Positions 10,551 to 21,936 of a DNA stretch of 64,000 bases are shown one piece after another. The stretch comes from Cyanophora paradoxa (Eukaryota > Glaucocystophyceae > Cyanophorales > Cyanophoraceae), in assembly GCA_004431415.1 (NCBI GenBank), contig QPMI01000416.1:124001-188000 (forward strand). The letters are read 5' to 3'. A program made the translations under genes and the position numbers. The notes beneath the pieces are model-generated. The model made no database searches and was not told the DNA's origin. It saw only the letters and a list, made by a program, of their open reading frames with translations. The number at the start of each line of letters is the position of its first letter. Within the stretch, counting starts at the first letter, position 1.

Positions 10551-11647
10551 CTACGCCCTCCTGCGGATCTCGAAGATGCGGTGCCCCGTGTCCGCGTGCG
10601 AGAAGCCCTTCTCGCCCAGCAGCCCGAAGAAGACCTGCAGGGGTACGCGTTTTACGGAGGCCTAGGAGTTGCAGAAGAAGCTTGCAGGGGTACAGGCAGC
10701 GGACCGCACCTTCTCGTCGTCGATGCGCCGGCGCCAGCCCATTAGAAAGAAGACCTCGCGTCGCGAGGGGGGTAGCAGCTTCTCCAGGGTCTCCACGAGC
10801 GCGGGGTACGATTTTACATCTGCAGGGGGGCCCGCTCGAGGGGGTACGGGGTACGGCGGTCTCGGGGGGTACGGACACAGAAGGATGTCGCTCGCGACGA
10901 CAACATCGAAGGTGCGGTCGGCGGGGAAGGGCGTGCCCCACGTGTCTGCGCGGGGAGCGCTCGCTGGGGGGTACTGCCGTGCGGGGCGCGGGTCGGAAGG
11001 GGTACGGCGCACGAGGGATGTACGGAAGCTCGACTTCGTTCGCGGTCGCGTTGAAGCGTACGTTCTCCTCGATCTGAGGCGGGGCGGGGGGGGGGTACGG
11101 GTCAGCGGGGCCGGGCTACCACAAGGCACCTTCCCCCTCTCCTTCCTCCCGCGTGACTCACCTCGGGATCGTCGTAATCGGAGGCGGTCACGTCGAGACC
11201 GTGCTTCTGCGGGGGAATACGGGGCTCGACTGCAGGGAGGGGTACGCGATCCAGAGCTTGCGCGGGCCGCGGGAGGCACCTTCAGAAAGATGGAGAGGAT
11301 GCCCGTCGCGGATCCCTGCGCGACGCCGCTCGCACTTCGTTTTATCGTCTCTACGAAAACGCGACGCACGAGCTCAATGATGCGCTTCCCGCGGAACCGC
11401 TCGACGTTGTTTAGGATGTACTGACAGACGCCCTCGTTCCCCGGCCAGACGTAGTTCGCGTTCAGCGGATGGAAATCGAACTGGCGGCTGCGAGCGCGGC
11501 GCGATTCGATCCAGGGAGCGCACAGAGTTCGAGGGGCGCGCACATCTTCAGGGCGGTGCCGGCGAGGACGACCTCTTTCGTCTCGTACTGCGGCTCGGAC
11601 GTCTCGCCGTCGAGGTTGAAAGGGATGAACGGATCGAAGTCTGCCAT
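10551..11647 (-). CDS. METTL21-like protein methyltransferase (Methyltransf_16 family)
   Basis: A SAM-dependent methyltransferase of the family that methylates lysines of translation factors and chaperones. Start at the ATG at 11647 (MADFDPFIPFNLDGETSEPQ). Spliced motifs in order are NANYVWPGNEGVCQYILNN, GKRIIELGSATGILSIFLK (SAM motif I), HGLDVTASDYDDPE, ENVRFNATANEVELPYIPH joined to TWGTPF, FDVVVASDILLY joined to VKSYPAL, and EVFFLMGWRRR, then a tail ending FEIRRRA. Two splice sites are fixed by these family motifs: a donor GTGCGCCGTACCCC makes PYIPHTWG, and GTCCGTACCCC makes SDILLYVKSYP. Most introns contain GTACCCC. The substrate cannot be told from sequence. Confidence 0.9.
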
Positions 11648-12016
11648 CGGGCGGGGCGCGCGCGCGGCGGAGCGCTTGCCGCCACCGCTTTGGTGCTGCC
11701 GGCCTCTCTCGAGCTGGCTGGGCGCGCCGAGCTTTAGCTATGAGGTCTTGAGGCCACAATTAGTCCTCCAGCGCGCTCTCGCTCGCGGGATTGCGATGTC
11801 TGGTTCGCCCGCTTGATCGCAGCAGAGGTGGCGATCCGCTGTAGGCAGCTCGCTGGAGATCGGCGCGGGCGGATCGCTCCAAAAGCCGCAGCTACAATGA
11901 CTCCACACAAGCTACAATGCTGTCTGCAGCGAGCTCGAGCTTGTGGCGGCAGGGCCGGGGTACCCCGGTACGTTCGCAAACGGCTTAGCCCGCAGCTACA
12001 GGGTCGCAGCCCGCGC
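11648..12016. other. Divergent promoter region
   Basis: Separates the methyltransferase (-) and F-box (+) starts. No exon supported; candidate promoter elements are not distinct. Confidence 0.4.
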
Positions 12017-13801
12017 ATGTCCAGGAAGCGCGCGCTGGCGGCTGGGTCGGAATCGCTGGAGGAGCGGCAAGCGGAGGCGCCGGCTTCATCGGGCGGCGCT
12101 TCGAGCGGTTGCAGTGCCGACCCCTTCGAGCGGCTGCCGGATGAGCTCCTCCGCAAGGTGCGCCGCAATCGGAATTCAAATTTAAATGCGCTCTGAGCTC
12201 GTGCGTGCGCAAGGTGTTCGGGGCGCTCGGTCCCGTGCAAACGTTCGAGGTCTGCCGCCTTCCGGCCGTCTGCAGGCGCTTCAGGGCGCTGCTAGACGGA
12301 TGCACGGCTTTCCCGGAGGTCGATTTGAGCGAGGAAGCGCTGGAGGCAGCCGGCGCGGCCGCGCGGAAGGAGCGCGCGGCCGTCGTCTCTCGCATGGCCG
12401 CACGCGCCTCCGCCGGGCGCGTCGCCGGCGTGCGGCACCTCCGCGCGTGCCTCCGCGGCGGGCGCGGCCCGTCCCTACTCGCGGCGCTGGCGCCCGGCTC
12501 TCCGGGCCTTGAGCGCTGCGAGCTCAGCGAGCCCGAGAAGGGCCCCCGGCCCGTGCGGCCCGCCGCGGAGCTCTTTGAGGACATCTCTCGCTTCCCCGCG
12601 CTCCGGCAACTGTCCATCGAATTCGCCACCGGCGCCAGCTACGGTGCCAGCCGTACCCCCCGCTGCTGACGCGTAACCCCACCCCTCCGGCCGCTGACGC
12701 GCGCCCGCCCGCTCGCCTCAGAGTGGCTGCGGGCACCGAAGGAGGTCCCCGCGCGCCTCGCGGCCCGCCCGCTGCCGCCCCTCGTCTCCCTCCACATCCG
12801 CGTACCCCTCGGCCTGGAGCCCAGGGTAGCCGCCCCCCTCTTCGCGGCCCTACCCTCCCTCCGGCGGGTATCCTGCTACTTCACGGCGGGGCCCGGGGGC
12901 GGCCTCGCGTCCCTCAGGGTGCGGTACCCCCCTGCATTCCACCCCCCCCCCGATTCAAAGCGAATATGACGAGAAACAGGACCTGGCGGGACTCGAAGAG
13001 CTGGTCGCGATCCGAAGCCCGAGCGGGGGACTGGCCGCACTAGCCGCCGGGCCGGCCGGCCGCTCCCTTCGTTCGCTCTCCCTTGCCCCTGGCAAGCCGG
13101 GGGACCTACTGGGGTACAGCCTACCCCCGTCCCTGCTCCCCGTCCTCCCCCGCTTTCCCCGCCTCGAGTCACTCCGCCTCACGGTACCCCCATTGAATTC
13201 ACCCCCCTCAGCCTTTTCTCACCTCTACCCCCAGGTGGACGATACGGAGGACTACGGGGGGGTACCGGAGGCGCTGCGAGCCTGCGGGGCGCTGCGGCGG
13301 CTGGACCTGACGGTGGGGGTACTGGGCGGAACCGGCCCGGGTGCAGGCGTCCCCGCGCTGCCCGCCCTGGCCGAGGGCCTGGCGGGAGTGCCGTCTCTGG
13401 AGGAACTTCACCTGACCCTCGTGGCCGTTACGGAGTCACCTGAGGACGGCCCCGCGGCGGCGCTCGTGCGGGCCCGCTCGGCGTCCCTCCGGTCCTTCCG
13501 GTTGCTGCCCGACACGCTGGACTGCCCGGTGCTGGGCCCCGCCCTCGCCGCCGCGCTCGCCGCGTGCCCTGCGCTCGAGCGCGCCGAAATATGCACCCGC
13601 GCGGACTCGAGCCGGGATCTCGACCGCCACGCGGCTCTTGCGGCCCTGGGGCCCCGCCTTGCCCTCGAGGTGCGGGCCCCCCTGGAGCTCTGGCCGGCCG
13701 CCCGCGCCCGCCTGTCCCTGCTCCTCCCCTCCGCACAAGTCCGCACTGCGCCGCTCCTTCCCACGGAGCTAGAGCCGGATCCGGCGCAGCCGGCGCCCTA
13801 G
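12017..13801 (+). CDS. F-box protein with leucine-rich repeats
   Basis: An F-box at the N-terminus (PFERLPDELLRK joined to VFGALGPVQTFEVCRLPAVC) would bind Skp1 in an SCF ubiquitin ligase. The C-terminal two thirds contain irregular leucine-rich repeats (ALRQLSIEF, PLVSLHIRVPLGLE, SLRRVSCYF, ALRRLDLTVGVLG, SLEELHLTLVAV) that would recruit substrate. Exon 1 is 12017-12157. Intron 12158-12213 is 56 bases and is flanked by the direct repeat CGCAAGGTG. Exon 2 ends at a GTGCCAGCCGTACCCC donor near 12644, and the next exon resumes in phase with EWLRAPKEV. Another donor near 12919 is GTGCGGTACCCC. The middle exons (12960-13250) are approximate. The stop is at 13801 after a proline-rich tail. Confidence 0.85.
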
Positions 13802-13944
13802 AACCGAGTCGAAGTGTCCAGCGTAGTACAAGTACACGTGCAAAAACAGTTTACAAAGCCCGCGGCTTGGCCGCCGGGGCCGGCCGGGCCGCATGAAACT
13901 CACATCTACCTTCACAGTTGCGATCTAGACTAGTGAGCCATGTC

Positions 13945-15179
13945 CTAGTTGTTCTTCAGCTTGGACTTGGGGCTCCGGCCCTTGGCCGGGCCGGCCTTGC
14001 CCGCCTTGGAGCCCGCAGCGCCTGCCCCCTCTCCTTTCCCGGCCTTGCCCTTCGCTGCCGCGCCCGCGCCTGTACCCTTCTTCTTCTTCGCCCCGCCCCC
14101 GCCCTTCGTACCCCCCGACCGGCGGACCGGCCCCGCCTCCGCCTTGGGGGTAGACGAGGAACCAGCAGCCGCAGACTTCTGCGGAGTCCGTTAGGGGCTA
14201 GTGGGGTAAGAGCGGAAGGGGGGTACGCCGACCTCGGGCTGCGGAGGCCGCGCCGCGGCCATCGTGGTCTCTACCCCCTCCGGAATTGAGGGCATTCCCG
14301 CCCCTTCCTCCTCCTCTATTCCATCATCAACATCCTCCTCCTCCTCGTCCTCCTCCTCCTCGTCCTCCTCCTCCTCGTCTTCCTCTTCCTCTTCTTGTAC
14401 CCCTTCCTCCTCGTCCTCCTCCTCGTCCTCCTCATCTTCCTCCTCGTCTTCGTCTTCCCGGAAATCCGCCGCCAGGTCCTGAAGCGAAGTTCAGGCTTGT
14501 CCCGGGGTACAACGAATGCGGCGGGGGGTACGCGCGTGGACGGCCTTGTTGGAAGCCTTTCGCGCAGCCTCCACCGCGTCGGCCCCCTTTCCCAGCTCCA
14601 GCGTACCCCCTCGAAGCTGCAGGACAGGGGTGCGGACTCAGCGAGCAAGTGGGAGCAAGCCCCAGGGGGGTACAGCGCACCGCGGCCACGAACTGCCGCC
14701 GCTTCTCCCGCAGCTCGTCGAGCGCCTCCTCCCTGCCCGCCCCGGAGGGTACGCTGTCAACCTCCTCTGCCGCGGGGGTACGTGCAGGAATTATTTTCGG
14801 GCGCACGCGTCTGTGGGCTCGGCCTCCAGATCCTTGAGCAAGGCCGCCAGCTTGGATTCCGCCTCCGCCCAGCAACGGAACGCCGCAACCTCCTCGACGA
14901 CCTGGGTACAGGAAGCTGTCGGCAAGGGGGTACAGGGCGCGGGAAAGCAATGGGGCACCGCTGAGACAGGCTGACCAACGATACTGGACTGAAAAAGAGG
15001 GGGGGGGGGGGAAGGCAAGGATCAGGGCGGGGTGGGGGAAGATGTAGGGGGGTACGGCGGCGCACGAGCTCTCGGACGTCCGTAGCGGTGAGGAGGTGCG
15101 CTTCGGGCAGGTGCGCGCGCCTCGCCGCCAGCGCCGTGCGCAGCTCGCTCAGCCTGCGCGCGGGCGTCGCTGGCGCTCG

Positions 15180-15223
<44 letters not shown>

Positions 15224-16010
15224 GTGCGGTCCCGCGCGCACCACTCGGGGTCCGCGCAGAGCGGGCGGCTCGGGAAGCGGCGGTGCAGCCAGGCGCGCCC
15301 CACGCGGAGCCGCGCCGGCCGCAGCCGCACGTCGACGGCGCCGGCGTGCGCGCCCGGCGCCGACTCGCAGCTCAGCACGTCCAGAGAGAGCGTCCACTCG
15401 AAAGTCGAGACGACGGCGCGGCGGGCGCCCGGCCGCAGGAAGCGCGGCTGGAGCGGGGCGCAGGCGTCCGTCGCGTCGTCCTCCGTGTCCTCGTAGTCGG
15501 GATCGAGGTTGCAGTGCGCGTCGAGCTCCTCGGTCTCGCTCTCCTCCCCGTCGTCCTCCTCCTCTTCTTCTTCCTCGCCTCCCGTGCCCTGCGCGAAGCG
15601 ATGAGCGTCAGGCCGCATGTGTATTCTAAAGGGCGTGTGCGCGTGTGTGCGCGCGTGCGTGTGCGCGCCTTCGCCTGCCGGAGCTCGAGCGTGACCGTAA
15701 CGCCCCCGTCCTCGCCGCCGGCCTCGCGGTCGACCCGGAAGCGCGGGAGCGCGCCCGCCTCGTGGTCCTCCATCGGGGCGAACTCGAACACGTCCCGCGC
15801 GGCCGAAACGCACTTGAAGTCGACGCTGAGCGAGCCGCTCCCGTCCAGGTCGTCCAGGCAGTCGCCCTCCAGGACGACCCGCAGCCTCGCGCCGCCGGCG
15901 AGGAGGGACGCCTCCCACCAGAAGGCCGCCGACGCTGCGCGGGCACCGCCGCGGCCCGGCGGATCGGCGGCCGAGCTGGCCGATGTTGACGCCGGGTCCG
16001 GCTGCAGCAT
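13945..16010 (-). CDS. Unknown protein with acidic run and basic Lys/Ala/Gly tail
   Basis: The ATG at 16010 (MLQPDPASTSASSAADPPG) leads into a probable beta-rich segment (AFWWEASLLAGGARLRVVLE, SLSVDFKCVSAARDVFEFAP). Next come an acidic patch near 15560, a second compact segment (VVSTFEWTLSLDVLSCESAP), helical exons (RLSELRTALAARRAHLPEAH; EVAAFRCWAEAESKLAALL), a glutamate/aspartate run of about 50 residues (14290-14460) and a lysine-rich tail ending PKSKLKNN at 13945. GGGGTAC motifs confirm minus-strand introns. I recognise no family. The acidic run plus basic tail is typical of nuclear chaperone-like or chromatin-associated proteins, but this is composition only. A (CGC)n tract near 15180-15222 lies in or beside coding sequence. 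Confidence 0.55.
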
Positions 16011-16839
16011 CGGTTCTTCGGGTCTCGAGTTCCCAGCAGCGCAACTAGTCCGCGCCTACTCTGGCTATAGCTAGCCAAGGAGCGCAGTGCTCATGCAGCA
16101 CACTGCTTGACTCCGAGCCAATACAGTCGGGGGTACTGGTTCTCTTCGGCTTCAAATTCGAATTCTCGGCCGGCTGCGGCGCGCGCTAAAGCTAGCTGTC
16201 CTGATTTCGCCGCGCAATGCGCCAGTGCACACGGCGCAGCGAGCCCCGTCGCCAACGTGAAGTGATACAAATACATACTTGCACACGCCCGGGGCCAACC
16301 AATCGCGGGGCCCTGCGAGCAAAAAGAAAGAAAGAGAGGGGAGAAGGTCCTAGTAGGAATCGAGCCGGCCTCATTCGGCGGGAGGTAAGCCCGCCGAGGA
16401 TGTCCGCAGAACTGGTCGCTCCTGCTGGACGCTGCGAACGAAGCGGCGTGCGAACGAAGCGGCGTGAGGGACGGCGCCGCGGGGTGGGCGGGGGGTGCGG
16501 GTCGCGCACCTTCGCGGGCTCATACCCCTGAAGCATCCTACGAGATCGAAGGAGGGGGGTAGGGCCGGACGCTGCGACCGCGGGTGGGTACGATGCAAGG
16601 CCGATGTCAGGGCGCGCGCAGGGGAAAGACCTTTGTGGTGCGGGGGGTAGTGGAATCGGCGGGTTCGGACGAGAAGAGGGAGCGGGGGGTAGAGGCGTTG
16701 GCGCGGGCGCCGCCGGCTGGGGTATGGGTCGCGGTGAGTCACGCGGAGCCCCGACGGGTTGGGCGGGGGCCGGGCCGCACCGACGGGGGTGAGGCGGGCG
16801 GGAAGGGGTCCCGGGTTGAGAGATGCAGCAGGGCTCAAG
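16011..16839. other. Spacer between two minus-strand genes
   Basis: Possible promoter of the unknown gene that starts at 16010. CGAACGAAGCGGCGTG is directly repeated around 16437-16466. No supported exon. Confidence 0.4.
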
Positions 16840-19083
16840 CTAGAAGACGACAGAGTGAGCAGCGCCTGGGATCGAGCCGGCGGGGGGTACTACGCACCCG
16901 GGGCTGCGGGGCGTGGGGGGCCCCACGGAAACGGGCACTGACTCGGCGCTGGCGGCGCTCTGAAGCGAAGAAGGGGTCGGAGGGGGTACAGGTGCAGCGG
17001 GATGGGGGGTACGGGGCGAACCAGAAGGGTAGGCTCCTTGAAGAAGTCGAGGGCGGAGGCGAGCTGCCGCTGCAGATCCTGGACCTGCCTCTCGAGCCGC
17101 GAAATCTGTACCCCGGACTCAGACAGGGGTACCCCTGACCCTCGTACGAGCTGGGGGTACCTCGTCATTCTTAGAGCGCGAGTTCGCCTGAAGGAGGTCC
17201 TGGAAGGCCTCTATGACGCGGTGCAGCTGGGGGTACGGCGTTAGGATCCGGGGGGTAGGCGGCGGCGACCGGGGGTACGCGCACGTCCTGGATGTACGCG
17301 TGCAGGTCCTCCTCGGAGGTCACCGAGCCGGGGGTACCGGGCGAGGAGCCCCGGGGGCGGGGCGGGAGGGGGGTAGGGGTGCCGGAGAGGGCCCGGTCGG
17401 ACTGGGTCACGTCCGGGAGGCGCCGGAAGCTCGCGGTAACCCCCGCCTGGAGCTCGAGAAACTTCCGTTCGTAGAAGCTCCACTCGTTTTTCTGCGGGCG
17501 GGGGTACCTGTTAGAACGGATCGGGGGTACGGGGTACGAGATCTGGGGGCCGCGCGCCTTCTGCAGCCGCTCGTTCGCGAACTGCTGCTCCGCTTGCCTG
17601 CGGGGGGTACCGGTGAGCGAGCGAGGGGGGGTACGAAGAAGGGAGCGGGCGCGGCGCGCCTGCACTGCTCTTGGGCCCGGACCAGCTGCGCCTGGAGGTT
17701 TGTTCTTTCGTCCTCCACCTTCCGCAGCTGCGGGGTACGCCCCGCGTCACTCTCCGGCGGAGGGGGGGGGGATGTCGGGGGGGAGGGGGTACGCTCGCCT
17801 TGTCCGTCAGCTCGATGCGGCGGCGCTTCTCCTCCTCTAGTTCTGTCTCGAGCTGCTCCCACTTGGCCCACTACCGCGCGGAACAGAAGAAACGTTCAGC
17901 GTAAGCGGAGGCGGAGGCGGCGGCGCCGCTCCGGGCGGGGCGCGGGGCACCGGGGCGTGCACGCACCGGAGTGGATAGGGGCGCCCCGTTCATTGTACCC
18001 GCGCGCGTGCGGCGCGTGGGGCTGGCGGGAGCCGGCCGCGGGCGCATCCCGGCGGACTCGTCGAGGATCGTGCGGATCTCCTCCTGGCTCTTGCCGGCCC
18101 GCGACAGAAGGATTTCGGCAATCTCCTTCTTGCCCTGCGCGGCGGCAGAGGCGAAGGCGGCCTCAGCAGGCGCGCGCGAGGACAGAGGCGAACCCGCGCG
18201 CCTTGCGGACGGCGAGCGCGGCCGCGTCCTGTCCCACCGCGTCCTTCAGGCGCGCGTTCGCCCCGTTGAGCAGCAGCAGCTTGACGGTCTCCGGCTGCGC
18301 GCGCCGGTGAGGCGCGCGCCTTTCGCGCTTCCTCGGCAAGCGCGGACGGGAAGCGCACCTGATCCTTACGGACCGCCCAGTGAAGCGCCGCGCAGCCGCT
18401 CGTGTCCCGCACCTGAGGGCGCCCTGCCCTCAGCCGCGCGAAGGGCGGGCGGGCGGGCAGGCGGGCGGGCGGAGCGCGCGTCAATGATCTTGCTGCTGTC
18501 CGGGTGGCGCAGGATTGTTTCCGCGACCGAGGCCTGCGCTGCCGATCAGAGGCGCGCCGGGCCGCGGCGCGGCGAACGCCGCACATGTCCCCAGATCACA
18601 GCGGAGTGCAGGCACGTCTGTCCGCGCGCGTTGCAGAGCTCCAGGTTCGCGCCTTTGGATAGGAGCAGCCGCACGGCAGCGTCGCGGCCCTCTCGCGCCG
18701 CCCTGCCCGCGGCGGCTGTGTCACCGGCCGCCTTTTGAAGCGCCCGGGGAGCGCGGCGGCGAGCGAACCAGTGCAGCGGCGTCGAGCCTTCTTCGCACGT
18801 CGTATCCGCCGACGTGCCACGCGTGATAAGCGTCTTGAGCACGCCGACGGAACCATACTGCGCCGCTCTGCAAAGCATACATTCCGAGTCAGTGACTTGA
18901 CACGTCGGCGCCGAAAGCAAGAGGCACATACACGTGGATCACGTTGCGTCCGTCCGTCTCGCTGTCCTGGAGAGAGCTGCCGATCTCCGAGTCCAGCAGT
19001 TCGACGGCCTTCTCATCATCGTCCTCGACGGCCGCGAGCAAGAGTGCGGCGCCCGGCTCCAGTTCGTCGTTGTCCGGATCCAT
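16840..19083 (-). CDS. Ankyrin-repeat protein with C-terminal coiled coil
   Basis: Start at the ATG at 19083 (MDPDNDELEPGAALLLAAVE). Exons then encode ankyrin units: AAQYGSVGVLKTLITRGTSA with GSTPLHWFA, AAVRLLLSKGANLELCNARG with QTCLHSAVIWGH, DTSGCAALHWAVRKDQ, and TVKLLLLNGANARLKDAVGQ. A fifth helical unit is AAQGKKEIAEILLSRAGK. From about 17880 leftwards the exons become coiled coil (LETELEEEKRRRIELTDKA, RKVEDERTNLQAQLVRAQEQ, RLERQVQDLQRQLASALDFF), with a Ser/Pro-rich segment between. Ankyrin stacks bind partner proteins; the coil suggests self-association or scaffolding. The last exon and the stop near 16840 are tentative. Confidence 0.75.
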
Positions 19084-19836
19084 CCCGAGGCCGCGCCAAC
19101 GCTCTCGGGGTACAGGCGTCGTCGCAAACCAGTTCGGCCACCGAGCGCTCCGCGGCGGTGCCTTGCGCTCATTACACTCGTCATCGCCAGCTGACAGGAT
19201 CGGATGCTGCTGCCGGCGGGGCGCAGTGCCTGCCGCTCTCAAAGCTGTGCGCCATCACTCGCCTCGGCGCCCGCCAACCGTTTATACAGGTTTCTGACGG
19301 CATGCAGGACATCCTACTCGACTGCAGCGCGCGTCGCGGGTCCCAGCTCGGCGGCATGCATATGCGCAGCTCGAGCTCGGCGGCGGCAGCGCCCGCGCGG
19401 CCGCAGCGTGTGTGCATAGGACCTGAAGAGGCTTCTTTAGCCCCGCGGAGGCGTCGCTGTTCATCATCAGGCAGTCGGCAGAGTCCTGGCCATGGCCGCG
19501 CGCCGGCGCCATGGCCGCGGCCTTGCCATGCATATGGCGCGCGGCCTTGCAATATATTAATCAATATTGCGCTCGAGCCCCTGTGACCGCGTCGCAGACA
19601 TGCATTTGTACAGCTGCAGCTGCAGGCCTAGGTGCTGCGCTGCAGCTGGAGATCGAGGCACGCATACGGATCGCTAGTGTCGAACCACGGCCGGACGCGC
19701 CGACGCCGACGCCGGTCCAGCGGCCTCGTGCAAAGGACGCCTCGTGCATCTTCTCTCCCGCGCGGCTCACACGATCCCGGCAGATGCTGTCTCCTTCTGT
19801 CGACGCGGCTGCGCGCCAGCGTGCTTGGGATTCATC
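19084..19836. other. Intergenic, CG palindrome-rich
   Basis: Upstream of the ankyrin gene. Holds many short palindromes (GCATATGC, GGCCATGGCC, CAGCTGCAGCTGC). No exon supported. Confidence 0.4.
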
Positions 19837-21070
19837 ATGAAGTCCAAAGCCCGCTCCCCGCTTAATAAAGCTTCCGCTGGGAGCTGCCAAAACTTGAAAC
19901 CCAAGGCGGCCCCCAAACCCTCCGCGCCTCGCCTCTACCCCCCTTCCCAACTCCGTTTCTTGTCCCCCCCCCCCTCCCCCCTTCCCCCGCCACCCTCCCC
20001 ACCCCCAGACTCGCCCCGCCCGCTCCTGATGAGCACATCTTCTTCCTCGCCACCTGGCCTCTTCCAGCCGCCGTACCCCCGGCCCGATCCTGACCCCAGC
20101 TTCCCAAATGCATTCATCGACGGCGGTTCCCCTCGTCCTTCCTCGAATTCTTCCGCCTTCCAGACGGTACACGTACCAGGCCGCCTCGCGCACGCGCGCG
20201 CGGGCGACCTTCGGAGCTCACCTGACCTTGCCTTGCCCGCAGGCCTCTGTACCCGCCTCGTGGTCCTGGGAGGGCGGCCCGTCTTTCGACGCCGGCGGTG
20301 ACCTGGAGTCGGAGAAGGGCCAGCGGTGGCCCCGATCGCGACGGGCGATCGGACGGGAGACGGGGAGGGGGGGGGGGGGGGCGCAGGAGGACGGGGCTAC
20401 GAGGATCTTCCCCGGGCCAACCCAAGCCCGAAGATAAGCTCGGTGCGCGCGCCAGCTGCGGGCGCTTCGGATTGACGCCGTACCCCCTCACTTCCCCCCC
20501 CCCCGGCCCGTTTCAGAAACGGGGCGCTTCTGTGCGGAGCGCCTGTACCCCCAAGCGCTCTTTCCTCGCTCTTCCTGGCGAGCATCTAATTATAACCCGC
20601 GGGGGTACGGTCCGATCGGGGCGAAGGAAGCCCAGTCGAGGCGCGAGGCGGAGCGGGAGCCCCGAGACATGTACACTTGTACCCCTCGCCGCTCCGGCGT
20701 GGCGGATTCAGTGCTCGATCCCCCTGCCCTTTCCTCCCCGTACCCCCCTCCCTCAGTCGGTGCTGGATCGATATCCCCATGCCCTGTTTTTTTCTCCTCG
20801 ATATCCTCCCCGTACCCCCTTGTTCAGTCCCGCGGAGTCCGGACCCTGTCTTTGACCGACCGGTATCCCCCTCATCTGCCCGTCCAGGTCGAAGCGCGCC
20901 CTTCGCGGGTCCCCCCGGTCCCTCCTACTCCCTCCTTCTTCCACACCCCCGGGCTTCTCGTTCCTTCGCCCCCTAGAAACCTGCTGTACCCTGCCTCCAC
21001 TCCGTCTCCGGCCTTTCTCTCTTGTGCCAATTCTGCCTCACGGTGCACCAACTCTTTTTTCGCGCACCAA
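19837..21070 (+). CDS. Doubtful plus-strand gene, unknown product
   Basis: GTACCCC motifs at about 20074, 20480, 20547, 20743 and 20815 all lie on the plus strand, the pattern that marks introns of plus-strand genes elsewhere here. Candidate exon peptides are MKSKARSPLNKASAGS from the ATG at 19837, FPNAFIDGGSPRPSSNSSA and SVPASWSWEGGPSFDAGG. No domain or continuous exon chain could be confirmed, and the region is C-rich low complexity. It could be a real gene of disordered protein or intron-like debris. Confidence 0.25.
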
Positions 21071-21936
21071 TAAATGTACCCCCTGCCGCTGCGCGCCCCT
21101 CGCAGCTGCAGTGTGTGTCCTTAGCCGGGTACTGGAGACTGCAGCTGTTTGCGAGGAGGCGCGCGCGCTATAGCTACCTCGAGGGGGGGGGGGGGGGGGG
21201 GGGAGGGGAGGGGGGGGCGCGGGAAGGGGGGCGGCGTTTGGACCTCGCTTGCTTCCGCCTTCTACGAACCCGCTGCTGCCCCGGAACTCGCTCAGTCCGC
21301 GTACCCCCTCCCGCCTGCTTCTTCCCCCTCCCCCGTCACACTCTTACCCGCCCCTTCCCCCTCCCCGCCTCACGCCCGCGGAACTCACCCCGAATCCCCC
21401 CCCCCCCCCCCCCCCGGAAGCCCCCCGCGCCCGCGATACTCCTGCGTACCCTCAAGGGCCTCCATACATTCGTGCCAGCGGAGCCCCGTACCCTCGGTAC
21501 CCCTGTCGCCAAGATAAAAACTTCGATTCTCTAGCTAAATCGATTAATTTAGATTTGGCTTACGCGGTCGGCCGGGCCGGGCACGGGAAAGGGCTGAGAA
21601 GGCGCTTCGCTGCAGCTGGACCCGGGCATATGCGCATGCTAAATATATATGATCATGAATATATAGGAATGAATATGGCTGTTGATATCGATATTGATGA
21701 CACGAACAAAAGTGCAATCGCAAGCCAGATTGCGGCAATATGTGTGCACACTAGATCTAAATATACCTCGCTACGCACACTAGATGCATTTGCTTCAAGG
21801 CTTGATCTAGGCTCATCAAGCAGCCTCCGCGAGCGCGGCGACAGACGCCTGCCGAACCGGGCGCGACATCGACGTCGTCAGTGGGAACAGGGACCGGCGC
21901 GGCGAATTCGATCGCGATATCGATGAATCAGCAGAT
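21071..21936. other. Spacer downstream of the cysteine-rich repeat gene
   Basis: Holds a G-run of about 20 bases near 21183, C-rich DNA and an AT-rich patch at 21530-21700 with GATATC/GATCATG palindromes. No supported gene. Confidence 0.35.

Noticed and set aside
14264-14482. Plus-strand serine-repeat protein
   Set aside because: It is the complement of the Glu/Asp run of the minus-strand gene, whose flanking GGGGTAC motifs support the minus strand.
15088-16074. 328-codon plus-strand open frame
   Set aside because: Antisense of the minus-strand gene starting at 16010. It has Ala/Arg-rich shadow composition and no domain.
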